Assembly (NCBI RefSeq): GCF_019216885.1
Contig: NZ_JAAQRC020000001.1
Span: 5,397,501-5,461,500, forward strand
Origin: Methylobacterium sp. SyP6R
GTDB lineage: Bacteria; Pseudomonadota; Alphaproteobacteria; Rhizobiales; Beijerinckiaceae
Length of the DNA: 64,000 bases
Direction: 5' to 3'
Shown: positions 45,648 through 54,789 of the stretch, piece by piece
Layout of the letters: each line of letters opens with the position of its first letter
Numbering within the stretch: the first letter of the stretch is position 1
Program-made: the position numbers and the translations under genes
Notes under the pieces: model-generated
Database searches by the model: none
What the model was told of the DNA's origin: nothing
What the model saw: only the letters and a program-made list of their open reading frames with translations

Positions 45648-48600
45648 ATGCGCCTGAACGTCTCCGCCTGGGCGATCCGCAAGCCGATCCCCTCGATCGT
45701 GCTCTTCCTGGTGCTCGGGCTGCTCGGCCTCGTGAGCTTCCGCAGCCTGCCGATCACCCGCTTCCCCAACATCGACATCCCGATCGTCTCGGTGACGGTG
45801 ACCCAGGCCGGCGCCGCGCCGAGCGAATTGCAGACCCAGGTCACCAAATGGGTCGAGGACGCGGTGGCGGGGGTGAAGGGCGTCAAGCACATCATCTCGG
45901 CGATCACCGAGGGCACCTCGACCACGACGGTCGAGTTCCGCCTGGAGGTCAACACCGACCGCGCCGTCAACGACGTCAAGGACGCGATCGCCAAGATCCG
46001 GATGAACCTGCCGCGGACGATCGACGAGCCGATCATCTCGCGCGTCGAGATCGCCGGCCTGCCGATCATGGTCTACGGCGCCTCGGCGCCCGCGATGACG
46101 CCCGAGGACCTGTCCTGGTTCGTCGACGACGTGGTGGCGCGCCAGATCCAGGGCCTGCGCGGCGTCGGCGGCGTCGAGCGCCTAGGCGGCGTCGCCCGCG
46201 AGGTCCGGGTGACCTTGAAGCCCGACCGGCTGCTGGCGCTGGGCATCACCGCGGCCGACGTGAACCGGCAGTTGCGCCTGACCTCCGCCGACATGGCCGG
46301 CGGCCGGGCCGAGGTCGGCGGCCAGGAGCAGTCGATCCGGACGCTCGCCGCCTCCTCGACCCTCGACACCCTGGCGGCGACCTCGATCGTGCTGCCGGGC
46401 GGGCGCAAGGTCCGCCTCGACGACCTCGCGACCTTGACCGACGGGGCCGAGGAGCCCCGCACCTTCGCGCGCCTCAACGGCGAGCCGGTCGTCGCCTTCG
46501 CGATCTCGCGGGCGAGCGGCGCCAGCGACGCCTCGGTCGGCGAGGTGGTGGCGAAGAAAATCGAGGAGTTTGCCAAGGAGTATCCGGGCGTCCGCTTCGA
46601 CCGGATCGATTCGTCGGTCACCAACACCATCGGCAACTACGAATCCGCCATGCACAGCCTGATGGAGGGCGCGGGGCTGGCGGTGCTGGTGGTGTTCCTG
46701 TTCCTGCGCGACTGGCGCGCGACGCTGATCGCCGCGGTGGCCCTGCCGCTCTCGGTCTTCCCGACCTTCTGGGCGATGAGCGCGATGGGCTTCTCGCTCA
46801 ATGCGGTGAGCCTGCTCGCCATCACGCTGGTCACCGGCATCCTCGTCGACGACGCGATCGTCGAGATCGAGAACATCGTCCGCCACATGCGGCTCGGCAA
46901 GTCGCCCTACCGCGCGGCGATCGAGGGCGCCGACGAGATCGGCCTGGCGGTGATCGCCATCACCGCCACCCTGATCGCGATCTTCGCCCCCGTCTCGTTC
47001 ATGGGCGGCATCGCCGGGCAGTACTTCAAGCAGTTCGGCCTCACTATCGCGGCGGCCGTGTTCATGTCGCTGCTGGTGGCCCGCCTCATCACCCCGATGA
47101 TGGCGGCCTATTTCCTGCGCGACCACGGCCACCACGAGGAGCGCGAGGGCCCGGTGATGCGGGTCTACAACCGCGTCGTGCTGTGGTCGGTGCGGCACAA
47201 ATACGTGACCCTGGTCGTCGGCCTCGCGCTGTTTGCCGCTTCCATCATGTCGACGAGCCTCCTGCCGGCGGGCTTCCTGCCCAAGGAGGATGCCGCCCGC
47301 ACCCTGATGGTGGTCGAGCTGCCCCCGGGCGCGCGGCTGGAGGACACGATCGCCGTCACCGACCGGATCGCCCAGCGCATCCGTACCCTGCCGGAGGTCC
47401 GCTCGGTCTTCGTCGATGGCGGCCGCCAGTTGCCGGGCAAGAAGGAGGTGCGGCTTGCCACCTTCACCATCAACCTGACGCCGAAGAACGCCCGCGTGCG
47501 CAAGCAGGCCGACGTGGAAGCGGCGATCATGGACCTGATGCGCGACGAGCCGGACGTGCGCTACTGGTCCTTGCGCGAGGGCGGCCAGCGCGACTTCACC
47601 CTCATCGTCGCCGGCGGCGACACCGCCCAGGTGACCGACGTCGCCGAGAGGATGCAGCGCGAGGTCGCGGCCCTGCCGAACCTCGTCAACGTGATGTCGA
47701 CCGCCCCCCTCGACCGGACCGAGGTGCGCATCCGCCCCAAACCCGGCGTCGCCGCCGATCTCGGCGTCTCGACCGACACCATCGCGGAGACGGTCCGCGT
47801 CGGCACGATCGGCGACATCGGCCAGAACCTCGCCAAGTTCAACGCCACCGACCGGCAGATCCCGATCCGGGTGCAATTGCCGATGGCCTTGCGCGGCGAC
47901 CTCTCGGCGTTGGAGAGCCTGAAAGTGCCGGCGAAGAACGGCGCCTCCGTGCCGCTCGCGGCGGTGGCCGATATCAGCCTCGGCCGCGGGCCGACCGCGA
48001 TCGACCGCTACGACCGGGCGGTGCGCGTGGCGCTGGAAGCGAACATGCAGGGATCCGACGCGCTCGGCGAGCAGATCAAGCTCGCGATGAACACCCCCAC
48101 CGCCCGCAACCTGCCGCCCGGCATCTCCTTGCGCCAGACCGGCGACGCCGAGGTGATGGGCGAGGTGTTCGAGGGTTTCGCCATGGCGATGGGCGCCGGC
48201 CTGATGATGGTGCTCGGCGTGCTGATCCTGCTCTTCGCCTCCTTCTTCCAGCCCCTCACCATCCTGTTCTCGCTGCCGCTCTCGATCGGCGGGGCGATCC
48301 TCGGCCTCCTGATCTTCAACCGGCCGATCTCGATGCCGGTGGTGATCGGCATCCTGATGCTGATGGGCGTGGTGACCAAGAACGCGATCATGCTGGTGGA
48401 TTTCGCCGTCGAGGAGATGGCCCGCGGCGTCGACCGGGTCACCGCCATCACCCAGGCCGGTGCCAAGCGCGCCCGGCCGATCGTGATGACGACCATCGCC
48501 ATGGCGGCCGGCATGGTGCCGAGCGCGATGGCCTTCGGCATCGGCGGCGAGTTCCGCTCGCCGATGGCGATCGCGGTGATCTCCGGCCTGATCGTCTCGA

Positions 48601-48749
48601 CCCTGCTCTCCCTCGTCTTCGTCCCGGCGATCTTCCTCCTGATGGACGACCTGTCGCGCCTGACCGGCCGCCTGTTCGGGCGCTTCGTCGGCGCGGTCGA
48701 CGAGCCGCCGGGGCACGAGGCGGCCCACCGGCCGGCACCGGCGGAGTAG
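45648..48749 (+). CDS. RND (HAE-1 type) efflux pump permease
   Basis: A 1033-residue proton-driven exporter with twelve membrane helices and two large periplasmic loops. The proton-relay residues are present: Asp401-Asp402 (GILVDDAIVEIENI) and Lys911 (VVTKNAIMLVDF). It starts 67 bases after the adaptor. The HAE-1 class exports drugs and hydrophobic compounds; the Asp pair argues against a metal pump. Substrate unknown. Confidence 0.96.
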   Translation: MRLNVSAWAIRKPIPSIVLFLVLGLLGLVSFRSLPITRFPNIDIPIVSVTVTQAGAAPSELQTQVTKWVEDAVAGVKGVKHIISAITEGTSTTTVEFRLEVNTDRAVNDVKDAIAKIRMNLPRTIDEPIISRVEIAGLPIMVYGASAPAMTPEDLSWFVDDVVARQIQGLRGVGGVERLGGVAREVRVTLKPDRLLALGITAADVNRQLRLTSADMAGGRAEVGGQEQSIRTLAASSTLDTLAATSIVLPGGRKVRLDDLATLTDGAEEPRTFARLNGEPVVAFAISRASGASDASVGEVVAKKIEEFAKEYPGVRFDRIDSSVTNTIGNYESAMHSLMEGAGLAVLVVFLFLRDWRATLIAAVALPLSVFPTFWAMSAMGFSLNAVSLLAITLVTGILVDDAIVEIENIVRHMRLGKSPYRAAIEGADEIGLAVIAITATLIAIFAPVSFMGGIAGQYFKQFGLTIAAAVFMSLLVARLITPMMAAYFLRDHGHHEEREGPVMRVYNRVVLWSVRHKYVTLVVGLALFAASIMSTSLLPAGFLPKEDAARTLMVVELPPGARLEDTIAVTDRIAQRIRTLPEVRSVFVDGGRQLPGKKEVRLATFTINLTPKNARVRKQADVEAAIMDLMRDEPDVRYWSLREGGQRDFTLIVAGGDTAQVTDVAERMQREVAALPNLVNVMSTAPLDRTEVRIRPKPGVAADLGVSTDTIAETVRVGTIGDIGQNLAKFNATDRQIPIRVQLPMALRGDLSALESLKVPAKNGASVPLAAVADISLGRGPTAIDRYDRAVRVALEANMQGSDALGEQIKLAMNTPTARNLPPGISLRQTGDAEVMGEVFEGFAMAMGAGLMMVLGVLILLFASFFQPLTILFSLPLSIGGAILGLLIFNRPISMPVVIGILMLMGVVTKNAIMLVDFAVEEMARGVDRVTAITQAGAKRARPIVMTTIAMAAGMVPSAMAFGIGGEFRSPMAIAVISGLIVSTLLSLVFVPAIFLLMDDLSRLTGRLFGRFVGAVDEPPGHEAAHRPAPAE

Positions 48750-48908
48750 GGGAGCGATCGACAGCGGCGGGCGTGTCGTGGGACAAGATGGGTGTCTGCT
48801 CCGGGCCCTCTACGAGCCCGCCGGCTTCATGCCCCGTGGGGGCCGTTCACGGGTCATGCGGACGATCCGCTCAAGCGGCCTCATGGAGCGGCGCCTGTGA
48901 GACTCGAC
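48750..48908. other. Start of the gene-free stretch 48750-49108
   Basis: No supported gene between the pump and the small exported protein. A family D repeat lies at 48909-48957; no T-rich terminator is visible. Confidence 0.65.
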
Positions 48909-48957
48909 GGCCCGTCGATCTCGGGCTCACCCGAGACCGAATCGATGTGCCGGCATC
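48909..48957. repeat. Dispersed repeat family D, copy 2
   Basis: Shares CGTCGATCTCGGGCTC and following CCCGAGA-CGAA-CGATG with 43090-43140, with a few substitutions that keep its internal hairpin mostly paired. Confidence 0.8.
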
Positions 48958-49108
48958 CCGAACCGGCGGCAGGACGTGCAGCCTTGCCGTGCGGCGGTCT
49001 GCCTTGCAAGCAACGGCTCGGTCAAGCCGTACTCGTGATGGAGAATTTGTCATGAAACCGCGGCCGTTTCGTGCGTGTTGACCGGTCTCTGACCAAGAGG
49101 AAGAGGCC

Positions 49109-49312
49109 ATGATCAAGCCGCTGATTTCCGCCGCCGTGTGCGCCGCCTGCCTGCTGTCGGTGACGCCAGTCTTCGCCGCCGAGAACACCATTCCGCAAGG
49201 CAGGCGGGATGAGATGTCACAGAAATACACCGAGAATCAGATCAAGCAGCAGCACAAGGAGAACAAGGAGGCCAATCAAAACGTCGATCGGCTGATCACA
49301 AACCGGAAATAG
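49109..49312 (+). CDS. Small exported Asn/Gln/Lys-rich protein
   Basis: A 67-residue protein with a signal peptide (KPLISAAVCAACLLSVTPVFAAE) and a short polar mature part (ENQIKQQHKENKEANQNVD) predicted helical. A GAGGAAGAGG site precedes it. The mature region is much less Ala-rich than neighbours. No family recognised. Confidence 0.72.
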   Translation: MIKPLISAAVCAACLLSVTPVFAAENTIPQGRRDEMSQKYTENQIKQQHKENKEANQNVDRLITNRK

Positions 49313-49683
49313 ACGCCCGATCGAGGCTCTTGCGGCGGCGCCTGGATGCCGGCATGGGGCATGTCCTCGGGTCAGGTCCTCGTCGAAGGTGCCGGCAGCG
49401 ACCCGGACGGGATGAGGCCTGGTCGGGGGCATCGCGCCCGGGCGCGCAGGAGCGAAGCCGAAATCCGCATTGCGAAAGCGATTCGACTGGATTGCCCGAA
49501 GCAACCACGAAGCAAACACCCGGATTTCGCATGAACCGATCGACGATCGGCCGATTCCGAAGGTGGGCTCCAGACTTCCCTGCGATCCCTGGAGCCCGCC
49601 TTCGAGGCTGCCGCCCGCGACGGCGCGTCGGGACGAGGCCGTGACGCGGGAAGCGTGAGCCAGGCGCTCGACCTCCGCCCGAT
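49313..49683. other. Gene-free stretch before folK
   Basis: 371 bases between convergent genes. Frames crossing it are rich in Arg and Pro and carry no family signature. I see no terminator or repeat worth naming. Confidence 0.6.
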
Positions 49684-50202
49684 TCAGGCTCTGCCGTGCG
49701 GTGCAGGCTCTCCTGACAGCGCGGAACCGTCCACCGGCTCGATCCCGCTCCGGTCGAGCCGCGCCAGCGCCTCCCTCACCGTCTCCCCGCCGATCGCCAG
49801 GTCCGGGGCGATCTCGGCGAGGGGCACCAGCACGAAGGCGCGCTCGCGCAGGAAACGGTGGGGCAGCACCAGCCGCTCGTCGCTGACCGTGGCGCCGGCA
49901 TAATGCAGCACGTCGATGTCGATCACCCGCGGGCCCCAGCGGCGCTCCCGCACCCGGCCGATGCGGGTCTCGGCGGAGAGGCAGGCCTCCAGCAGGGCGT
50001 GGGGCGACAGCGTCGTCGCGATCCCGATCGCGGCATTGAGGAACCAGTCCTGGTCGGTATCGCCCCAGGGCGGCGTGCGGTAGTTGCGCGAGCGGGCCGT
50101 CACCGCGATGCCGGGCGTGGCGGCGAGCGCCGCGATCGCCGCGTCGAGCATCGCGGCCTTGTCGCCGAGATTGCTGCCGAGTCCGAGAAACGCGTCAGGC
50201 AC
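49684..50202 (-). CDS. folK: 2-amino-4-hydroxy-6-hydroxymethyldihydropteridine pyrophosphokinase
   Basis: A 172-residue HPPK, which pyrophosphorylates 6-hydroxymethyl-dihydropterin in folate synthesis. It has GLGSNLGDKAAML at the N-terminus, RNYRTPPWGDTDQDWFLNA, and the signature RWGPRVIDIDVLHY, followed by LPHRFLRERAFVLVPL. It starts with GTG and overlaps folB by 8 bases. Third gene of the folP-folB-folK operon. Confidence 0.96.
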   Translation of the reverse strand: MPDAFLGLGSNLGDKAAMLDAAIAALAATPGIAVTARSRNYRTPPWGDTDQDWFLNAAIGIATTLSPHALLEACLSAETRIGRVRERRWGPRVIDIDVLHYAGATVSDERLVLPHRFLRERAFVLVPLAEIAPDLAIGGETVREALARLDRSGIEPVDGSALSGEPAPHGRA

Positions 50203-50602
50203 GCCGGATCCTCGTGATCTCGACGGCCACGTTGTCGAGCACCAGCGGCACCGGCGCGCCCGGCTTGTCGATCCGGACCGTCAGGGACTGGAGTGCCGGG
50301 AAGGCCTTGAGCGCCTCCTGGGCGATGGTCTCCGCCAGGGCCTCGATCAGCCGGAAGCGGCGCTCGGTGGCGATGCGGTGGGCGAGGCCCGCGAGGTCGG
50401 CATAGCTCACCGTGGCGCCGATCTCGTCGCTGCGCCCGGCCTCGCCGAGATCGAGGCGAGCTTCCAGCGAGAGGTAGAAGCGCTGGCCCAGCACCTCCTC
50501 CTCCAGCAGCACGCCGTGACGGGCGAAGACCGCGAGGCGGTGGATCAGGATGCGGTCCAAAGGGTCAGGCTCCGGCGCGGGAGGCGGGGCGCATGATCGC
50601 AT
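50195..50602 (-). CDS. folB: Dihydroneopterin aldolase
   Basis: A 135-residue FolB, which converts dihydroneopterin to the hydroxymethyl pterin. Family features: AVFARHGVLLEEEVLGQRFYLS, then TVSYADLAGLAH and the catalytic Lys near TVRIDKPGAPVP. The ATG at 50602 overlaps folP by 38 bases; a TTG at 50560, just after the folP stop, is a possible alternative start. Confidence 0.93.
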   Translation of the reverse strand: MRSCAPPPAPEPDPLDRILIHRLAVFARHGVLLEEEVLGQRFYLSLEARLDLGEAGRSDEIGATVSYADLAGLAHRIATERRFRLIEALAETIAQEALKAFPALQSLTVRIDKPGAPVPLVLDNVAVEITRIRRA

Positions 50603-51401
50603 CGACCACCTGGCAGGCCTCGACATGCGGGCGCACGTCGTGGACCCGCACGATGTCGGCCCCGAGCGACGCGGCGGCGACGTGGGCGGCGATCGAGCCG
50701 AACAGGCGGTCGGACGGCGCGGTGGCGGCGTTGTGGATGCGCCCGAGCACCGATTTGCGCGAGACGCCGACGAGGATGGGCAAGCCGAGCGACCTCAGTT
50801 CCGGCAGGCGCCGCAAGGCCTCCAGATGCTGTTCCCAGCTCTTGCCGAAGCCGATGCCGGGATCGAGCACGATGTCGCGCTCGGAGATGCCGGCCCGGCG
50901 TGCGATATCGAGCGAGCGCTCGAAGAAGGCCCGCATCTCGTCGACGATGTCGAGGCTCGGATCGACGGTCTCGCGGTTGTGCATCACCACCACCGGCGCG
51001 CCGTGATGGGCCGCGACCCGGGCGATCTCCGGCTCCCGCTGCAGGCCCCAGACGTCGTTGACGATGCGGGCGCCCGCCTTCAACGCGACCTCGGCGGTCG
51101 AGGCCTTGTAGGTGTCGATCGAGATCGGGACGGGGAGGGCGGGGGCAAGGGCCCGGATCGCCGGCAGCACCCGGGCCTGCTCCTCCTCGGCCGGCACGGG
51201 CTGATGGCCCGGCCTCGTCGATTCGCCGCCGATGTCGAGGAGGGCGGCGCCTTCCTCGACCAGGCGGGTCGCCTGCTCTCGCGCCGCATCGAGGTCCTGG
51301 AAGCGGCCGCCATCCGAGAACGAGTCGGGTGTGACGTTCAGGATGCCCATCACCAGGGTGCGGCGGCCGAGATCCGGCAGCAGGGCGGCGAGTGCAGACA
51401 C
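50565..51401 (-). CDS. folP: Dihydropteroate synthase
   Basis: A 278-residue DHPS that joins p-aminobenzoate to the pterin. It has both signatures: MGILNVTPDSFSDGG at the N-terminus and IGGESTRPG, plus DPGIGFGKSWEQHLEAL. GTG at 51401 (VSALAALLPDLG) with GAGGA upstream is preferred; GTGs at 51425 and 51461 and the far start at 51482 add residues outside the fold. First gene of the operon, divergent from the SoxYZ-like gene. Confidence 0.95.
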   Translation of the reverse strand: MSALAALLPDLGRRTLVMGILNVTPDSFSDGGRFQDLDAAREQATRLVEEGAALLDIGGESTRPGHQPVPAEEEQARVLPAIRALAPALPVPISIDTYKASTAEVALKAGARIVNDVWGLQREPEIARVAAHHGAPVVVMHNRETVDPSLDIVDEMRAFFERSLDIARRAGISERDIVLDPGIGFGKSWEQHLEALRRLPELRSLGLPILVGVSRKSVLGRIHNAATAPSDRLFGSIAAHVAAASLGADIVRVHDVRPHVEACQVVDAIMRPASRAGA

Positions 51402-51595
51402 GGGACGAGAATCCTCACGGGCGACCAGTCCGGGATAGGCCGGCGGGCGCCGGCGCGCAACGGTGCCCGAACTGATCACCATCCGGCGAGAGGACGCCCG
51501 AAACCGCGCTCGCTCAGGGACTTATCCTGGCATCGGGCGGCGGCGTCCTCTACATTGGTCGCAAGCGGCGAGAGGCCCGCATCCGGGAGAGCGTC

Positions 51596-52375
51596 ATGAG
51601 AGTGTTGCCGGCCTTGATGATGGTGGCGGCTCTGGCCGGCCCGGCCGCGGCGCAGGACGACCGACCCGAGACCACCTGGCGCGAGCTGCGCCCCAGCGTC
51701 GTGGGCGAGCACCCGGTCGAGGACGGGGCCGGGCTGGTGAGCCTGGAGGCGCCCAAGCGCGCCGAGGACGCCGCCATCGTGCCGGTGACGCTCCATATCG
51801 CGATCCCCGAGGGCGATGCCCGCCGGGTGAAGAGCCTGACCCTGGTGGTGGACGAGAACCCCTCGCCGGTGGTCGGCACGATCCGGTTCGCGCAAGGGCA
51901 GCGCCATTTCGACCTCTCCACCCGCATCCGGGTGAATTCCTATTCCTACGTCCGCGCCATCGCCGAGACCGAGGATGGCGGCCTCTACATGACCAAGGCC
52001 TACGTCAAGGCGGCGGGCGGCTGCTCGGCGCCGGCGGTCAAGGACCCGGCCGAGGCCAAGGCCCATCTCGGCGAGATGCGCTTCCGCGCCTTCGCGGATC
52101 GCGGCGAGGCCCAGGTCCAGGTCCGCCACCCGAACTATTCCGGCCTGCAGATGGACCAGGTGACCCGGCTCTACACCCCGGCCTGGTTCGTCGAGTCCTT
52201 GAGCGTGCGCCAGGGCGAGACGCCGCTCTTCTCGATGAGCGGCGGCATCTCGATCAGCGAGGACCCGACCTTCCGCTTCACCTATACGGGCAATGCCGAG
52301 CCGGTGACGGTGGCGGCCAAGGACACCGAGGGGCGGGTGTTCACCCGGACCTTCCCGGCGGGCAATGGGACCTGA
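51596..52375 (+). CDS. Quinoprotein dehydrogenase-associated SoxYZ-like carrier
   Basis: A 259-residue exported protein with a signal peptide ending AAAQ. Residues 30-150 resemble SoxY, with KAAGGCSAP near residue 143 carrying a single reactive-looking Cys. Residues 155-255 resemble SoxZ (PAWFVESLSVRQGETPLFSM). Such fusions occur beside PQQ-dependent dehydrogenases and their accessories. It lies 17 kb... within 8 kb of the pqq genes here. Its carrier role is inferred from the family. Confidence 0.87.
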   Translation: MRVLPALMMVAALAGPAAAQDDRPETTWRELRPSVVGEHPVEDGAGLVSLEAPKRAEDAAIVPVTLHIAIPEGDARRVKSLTLVVDENPSPVVGTIRFAQGQRHFDLSTRIRVNSYSYVRAIAETEDGGLYMTKAYVKAAGGCSAPAVKDPAEAKAHLGEMRFRAFADRGEAQVQVRHPNYSGLQMDQVTRLYTPAWFVESLSVRQGETPLFSMSGGISISEDPTFRFTYTGNAEPVTVAAKDTEGRVFTRTFPAGNGT

Positions 52376-52408
52376 CGGCGGAAGCTCCAGCAGGGACGAT
52401 GTTTCGCG

Positions 52409-52798
52409 ATGCGGCTCGGCTATGTGATCCTGTACGTCCCCGACGTGGCGGGAAGCGTCGCGTTCTACGAGCGCGCCTTCGGGCTGGCGCCGCGCTTCGT
52501 CCATGAGAGCGGGCAATATGCCGAGATGGAGACCGGTGCGACGGCCCTGGCCTTCGCGGAGGAAAAGTTCGTCGCAGAGACCTGCCCGGGCTTCCGCCTC
52601 AACCGCCGCGCCGAGGCGCCTTCCGGCTTCGAGGTCGGCCTGATCGCCGAGGATGTCCCGGCCGCCTTCGCCCGGGCCGTCGCGGCCGGAGCGCTGCCGG
52701 TGGCGGAGCCGGTGACGAAGCCCTGGGGCCAGGTCGTCGCCTATGTGCGGGACGGGGATGGGGTGCTGGTGGAATTGTGCAGCGCCATGGGTGGGTGA
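52409..52798 (+). CDS. VOC-family protein (glyoxalase/dioxygenase fold)
   Basis: A 129-residue vicinal-oxygen-chelate protein. The fold is shown by LGYVILYVPDVAGSVAFYERAFG at the start and GQVVAYVRDGDGVLVELCS at the end. The last Glu (VELCS) is a typical metal ligand, but the first His is replaced by Tyr in LGYVILY. It may be an antibiotic-resistance or lyase-like member. It follows the carrier gene by 33 bases. Confidence 0.88.
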   Translation: MRLGYVILYVPDVAGSVAFYERAFGLAPRFVHESGQYAEMETGATALAFAEEKFVAETCPGFRLNRRAEAPSGFEVGLIAEDVPAAFARAVAAGALPVAEPVTKPWGQVVAYVRDGDGVLVELCSAMGG

Positions 52799-52823
52799 CC
52801 CTCCTGCCGGAGGGCGCTCGCCG

Positions 52824-53288
52824 TCACACGGGGCGTCGTCGCGGCCGCAGATGCGTGCCCGCATAGAGCGCGCCGACCGGGCAGAGCAGACCGAAACGCG
52901 GCAGGATCGGCTCGTCGTCGGTGCCCGACACCACCTCCGCCAGGAGATAGGCGCGGTCGACGAAGCGGCGGCCGGGCACCGGATCATAATCGATCACTGC
53001 CACGTCCGGCTCCGGACGGTAGGCACCGGCAAACCCGAGACCTGCCAGCGCGGCAGGGCCGAGCCCGAGTTCGATCCCCACGCGCTGCACCGCCTCGCCG
53101 TCGGGATCGTGCCGCTCCAGGGCCTCGTTCAGCAGGCGTTCGAGGCGGATGGCGATCCGGTGGTGATCGATCGGCTGCGGCGTCATCATGACCGGCGTCC
53201 CATCGATCGGCTCCCAGCGCTCCTCGTCGGGCCGGCCGTCCTGGAAGGACCGGAACGCCGCCGGGGAGAGACGGCCCTGCATCGTCAT
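52824..53288 (-). CDS. Uma2-family protein with an apparent internal deletion
   Basis: A 154-residue Uma2 (DUF820) protein; the family has a PD-(D/E)xK nuclease fold and is usually about 180-200 residues. The N-terminal part (WEPIDGTPVMMTPQPIDHH, then RPEPDVAVID) is normal. After AEVVSGTDDEP it jumps directly to LPRFGLLCPVGALYAGTHL, which is how family C-termini end. The core containing the catalytic Lys and adjacent strand is missing, about 50 residues, in frame. Probably inactive. Confidence 0.8.
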   Translation of the reverse strand: MTMQGRLSPAAFRSFQDGRPDEERWEPIDGTPVMMTPQPIDHHRIAIRLERLLNEALERHDPDGEAVQRVGIELGLGPAALAGLGFAGAYRPEPDVAVIDYDPVPGRRFVDRAYLLAEVVSGTDDEPILPRFGLLCPVGALYAGTHLRPRRRPV

Positions 53289-53310
53289 ACCCGTCTCCTC
53301 CTCCGCCTCC

Positions 53311-54237
53311 TCACGGCCCCGTCGGCCGCATCACCCCATCCGCGTCGCGGCGCAGAGGTGCGGGTTGCTGCGGCAGCGGCGCGCCCGGCACCGCATCGAC
53401 GCTGACGCCGTGCGGCCAGCCCGCCGGCGCGATGGCGACGTAGCGGGCATAGCCGCCGGTGCCGCCTAGCGGCTTGGCGAAGCCGATGGCGATCAGGGCA
53501 CCGGCCTCCGGCACCTGGTCGAGATTCGTCACCCCCTCGGCTTGGGCGAAGTTGTTGTGCATCAGCCAGGCCTCGCCTTCGAGGGTCGGCGTCGTGTCGG
53601 TGTCGAGCGGCTCGTGGCCGTGGAACAGGATCTTGCGCTCGAGATGCAGGAACTGCAGCGCCGCGAGGCTCACGCCGGGGAACGGCTTCTGCCGGAACCG
53701 CTCTCCTTCCGCCCAGCGCTTCGACCAGTCGGAGCGCACCATCACCACGGCCCCGGCCGGGATGCGGCCGTGCTTCTCTTCCCAGGCCGCGATGTCGGCG
53801 ACCTGAAGGTGGTAGCCCTCATCGCGGGCGACCTTGGCCGAGATGTCGATCGCCGCGAGCGGCCGCAGGGTGTAGGTGGCCGGCAGGTCGCTGATCGTCG
53901 CGCCGCGCGGGTTCCAATGCGCCGGCGGGTCGAGCTGGGTGCCGTACTGGTCGGTCGGCAGCTCGTAGGCGGTGGCGACGAAACCGTGGGTCTCGTAGGT
54001 GAAGACGTCGCCTTGCCTGGCAAAGCCGTCGAGGGTGCGCCCGGCCCGGGCCGGCTTGAAGCGGGCGCCGGCAAAGCCCGGCCAGACCGGCTGCACCGGC
54101 GCGAAGGCGTGGGTGAGGTCGATATACTTCGCCGAGCGGAGTTTTTGGTCGTAGAGCGCCCACAGGGAGAGGTCGTCCGCCATGGCCGGCCTGGCGAGAA
54201 GTCCCGCCGCCAGCACCCATCCCATGAGCCGCTTCAT
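53311..54237 (-). CDS. Exported cyclase-family protein (kynurenine formamidase-like)
   Basis: A 308-residue protein with a signal peptide (RLMGWVLAAGLLARPAMA) and a cyclase (PF04199-type) domain. The usual metal motif HxGTHxDxPxH appears as DQYGTQLDPPAHW, so two metal-binding His positions are Gln here; GLPxSD-like MVRSDWSKRW is kept. It may have a changed metal site. It is the last gene of the pqq strand run, 96 bases after the small exported protein gene. Confidence 0.87.
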   Translation of the reverse strand: MKRLMGWVLAAGLLARPAMADDLSLWALYDQKLRSAKYIDLTHAFAPVQPVWPGFAGARFKPARAGRTLDGFARQGDVFTYETHGFVATAYELPTDQYGTQLDPPAHWNPRGATISDLPATYTLRPLAAIDISAKVARDEGYHLQVADIAAWEEKHGRIPAGAVVMVRSDWSKRWAEGERFRQKPFPGVSLAALQFLHLERKILFHGHEPLDTDTTPTLEGEAWLMHNNFAQAEGVTNLDQVPEAGALIAIGFAKPLGGTGGYARYVAIAPAGWPHGVSVDAVPGAPLPQQPAPLRRDADGVMRPTGP

Positions 54238-54333
54238 CGCGCATCCCCGCCGATCGAGAGGCACCCAGAGTGCCGGCCCGCGGGCGGAGCCGCAACCGCC
54301 CCGGGCGCTCTCGCGCACGGGGGAGGCACGCCG

Positions 54334-54702
54334 TCAGTTCGCGCTCGGCCGGTAGCAGCGGATCTCCGCCTCGGCCTGGGCCCGGCGCAGCTCGGCGATC
54401 TTGTCGTCGAACATCTTGGTCGAGCGGAACTCGTTGGCGCGCTGGCCGATACCCTGGCGCATGCCCAAGATGGTCGAGGCCTGGACGTACTTGTCGTAGG
54501 GAAGGATCGCCGCGATGGCGTCGATCGAGCAGGCGCATTTCGTCAGCGCCTCGCGGGTCTGGCCGTTGGCCGCCATGCAGCCGAACACGTAATCGGCCCG
54601 CGCCTCGGTCGGGTAATCGTTGTCGTCGGCCCGCGCGGAGCCGAGGCCGGCCGCGACCAGCAGGCCGCCCGCGAGGAATCCCTGAACGAGAGCATCGCCC
54701 AA
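54334..54702 (-). CDS. Small exported cysteine-containing protein; start uncertain
   Basis: A protein of about 122 residues from TTG 54702. The hydrophobic stretch GFLAGGLLVAAGLGSARA acts as a signal peptide, and the mature part holds four cysteines (VFGCMAANG, TKCACSID, EIRCYRPS). I recall relatives near methanol or PQQ genes, but no function. The same frame is open upstream to ATG 54804, running through repeat family C, which would add 34 residues rich in Arg. The native start may have been replaced when the repeat arrived. Confidence 0.75.
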   Translation of the reverse strand: MGDALVQGFLAGGLLVAAGLGSARADDNDYPTEARADYVFGCMAANGQTREALTKCACSIDAIAAILPYDKYVQASTILGMRQGIGQRANEFRSTKMFDDKIAELRRAQAEAEIRCYRPSAN

Positions 54703-54734
54703 TCGCGTTGCGATCGGACGCTGCTCTCGGTTGT

Positions 54735-54789
54735 TGTTTTTGCCGCATTGTCTGCGACGAACCGGTGTCCACTTCGTCGGAAAATGCTC
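54735..54789. repeat. Dispersed repeat family C, copy 2
   Basis: Minus-strand copy matching 42696-42749 with one substitution and one extra A. It begins at the stop codon of the upstream gene and lies within the possible N-terminal coding region of the next one. Confidence 0.93.

Noticed and set aside
45848..49081. A 1077-codon plus-strand frame within the RND gene
   Set aside because: Frame-shifted reading of the pump; composition is Arg/Gly/Pro-rich and no family matches.
49330..49644. A 104-codon frame between the small exported protein and folK
   Set aside because: Arg/Pro-rich random composition, and two other frames overlap it equally well.
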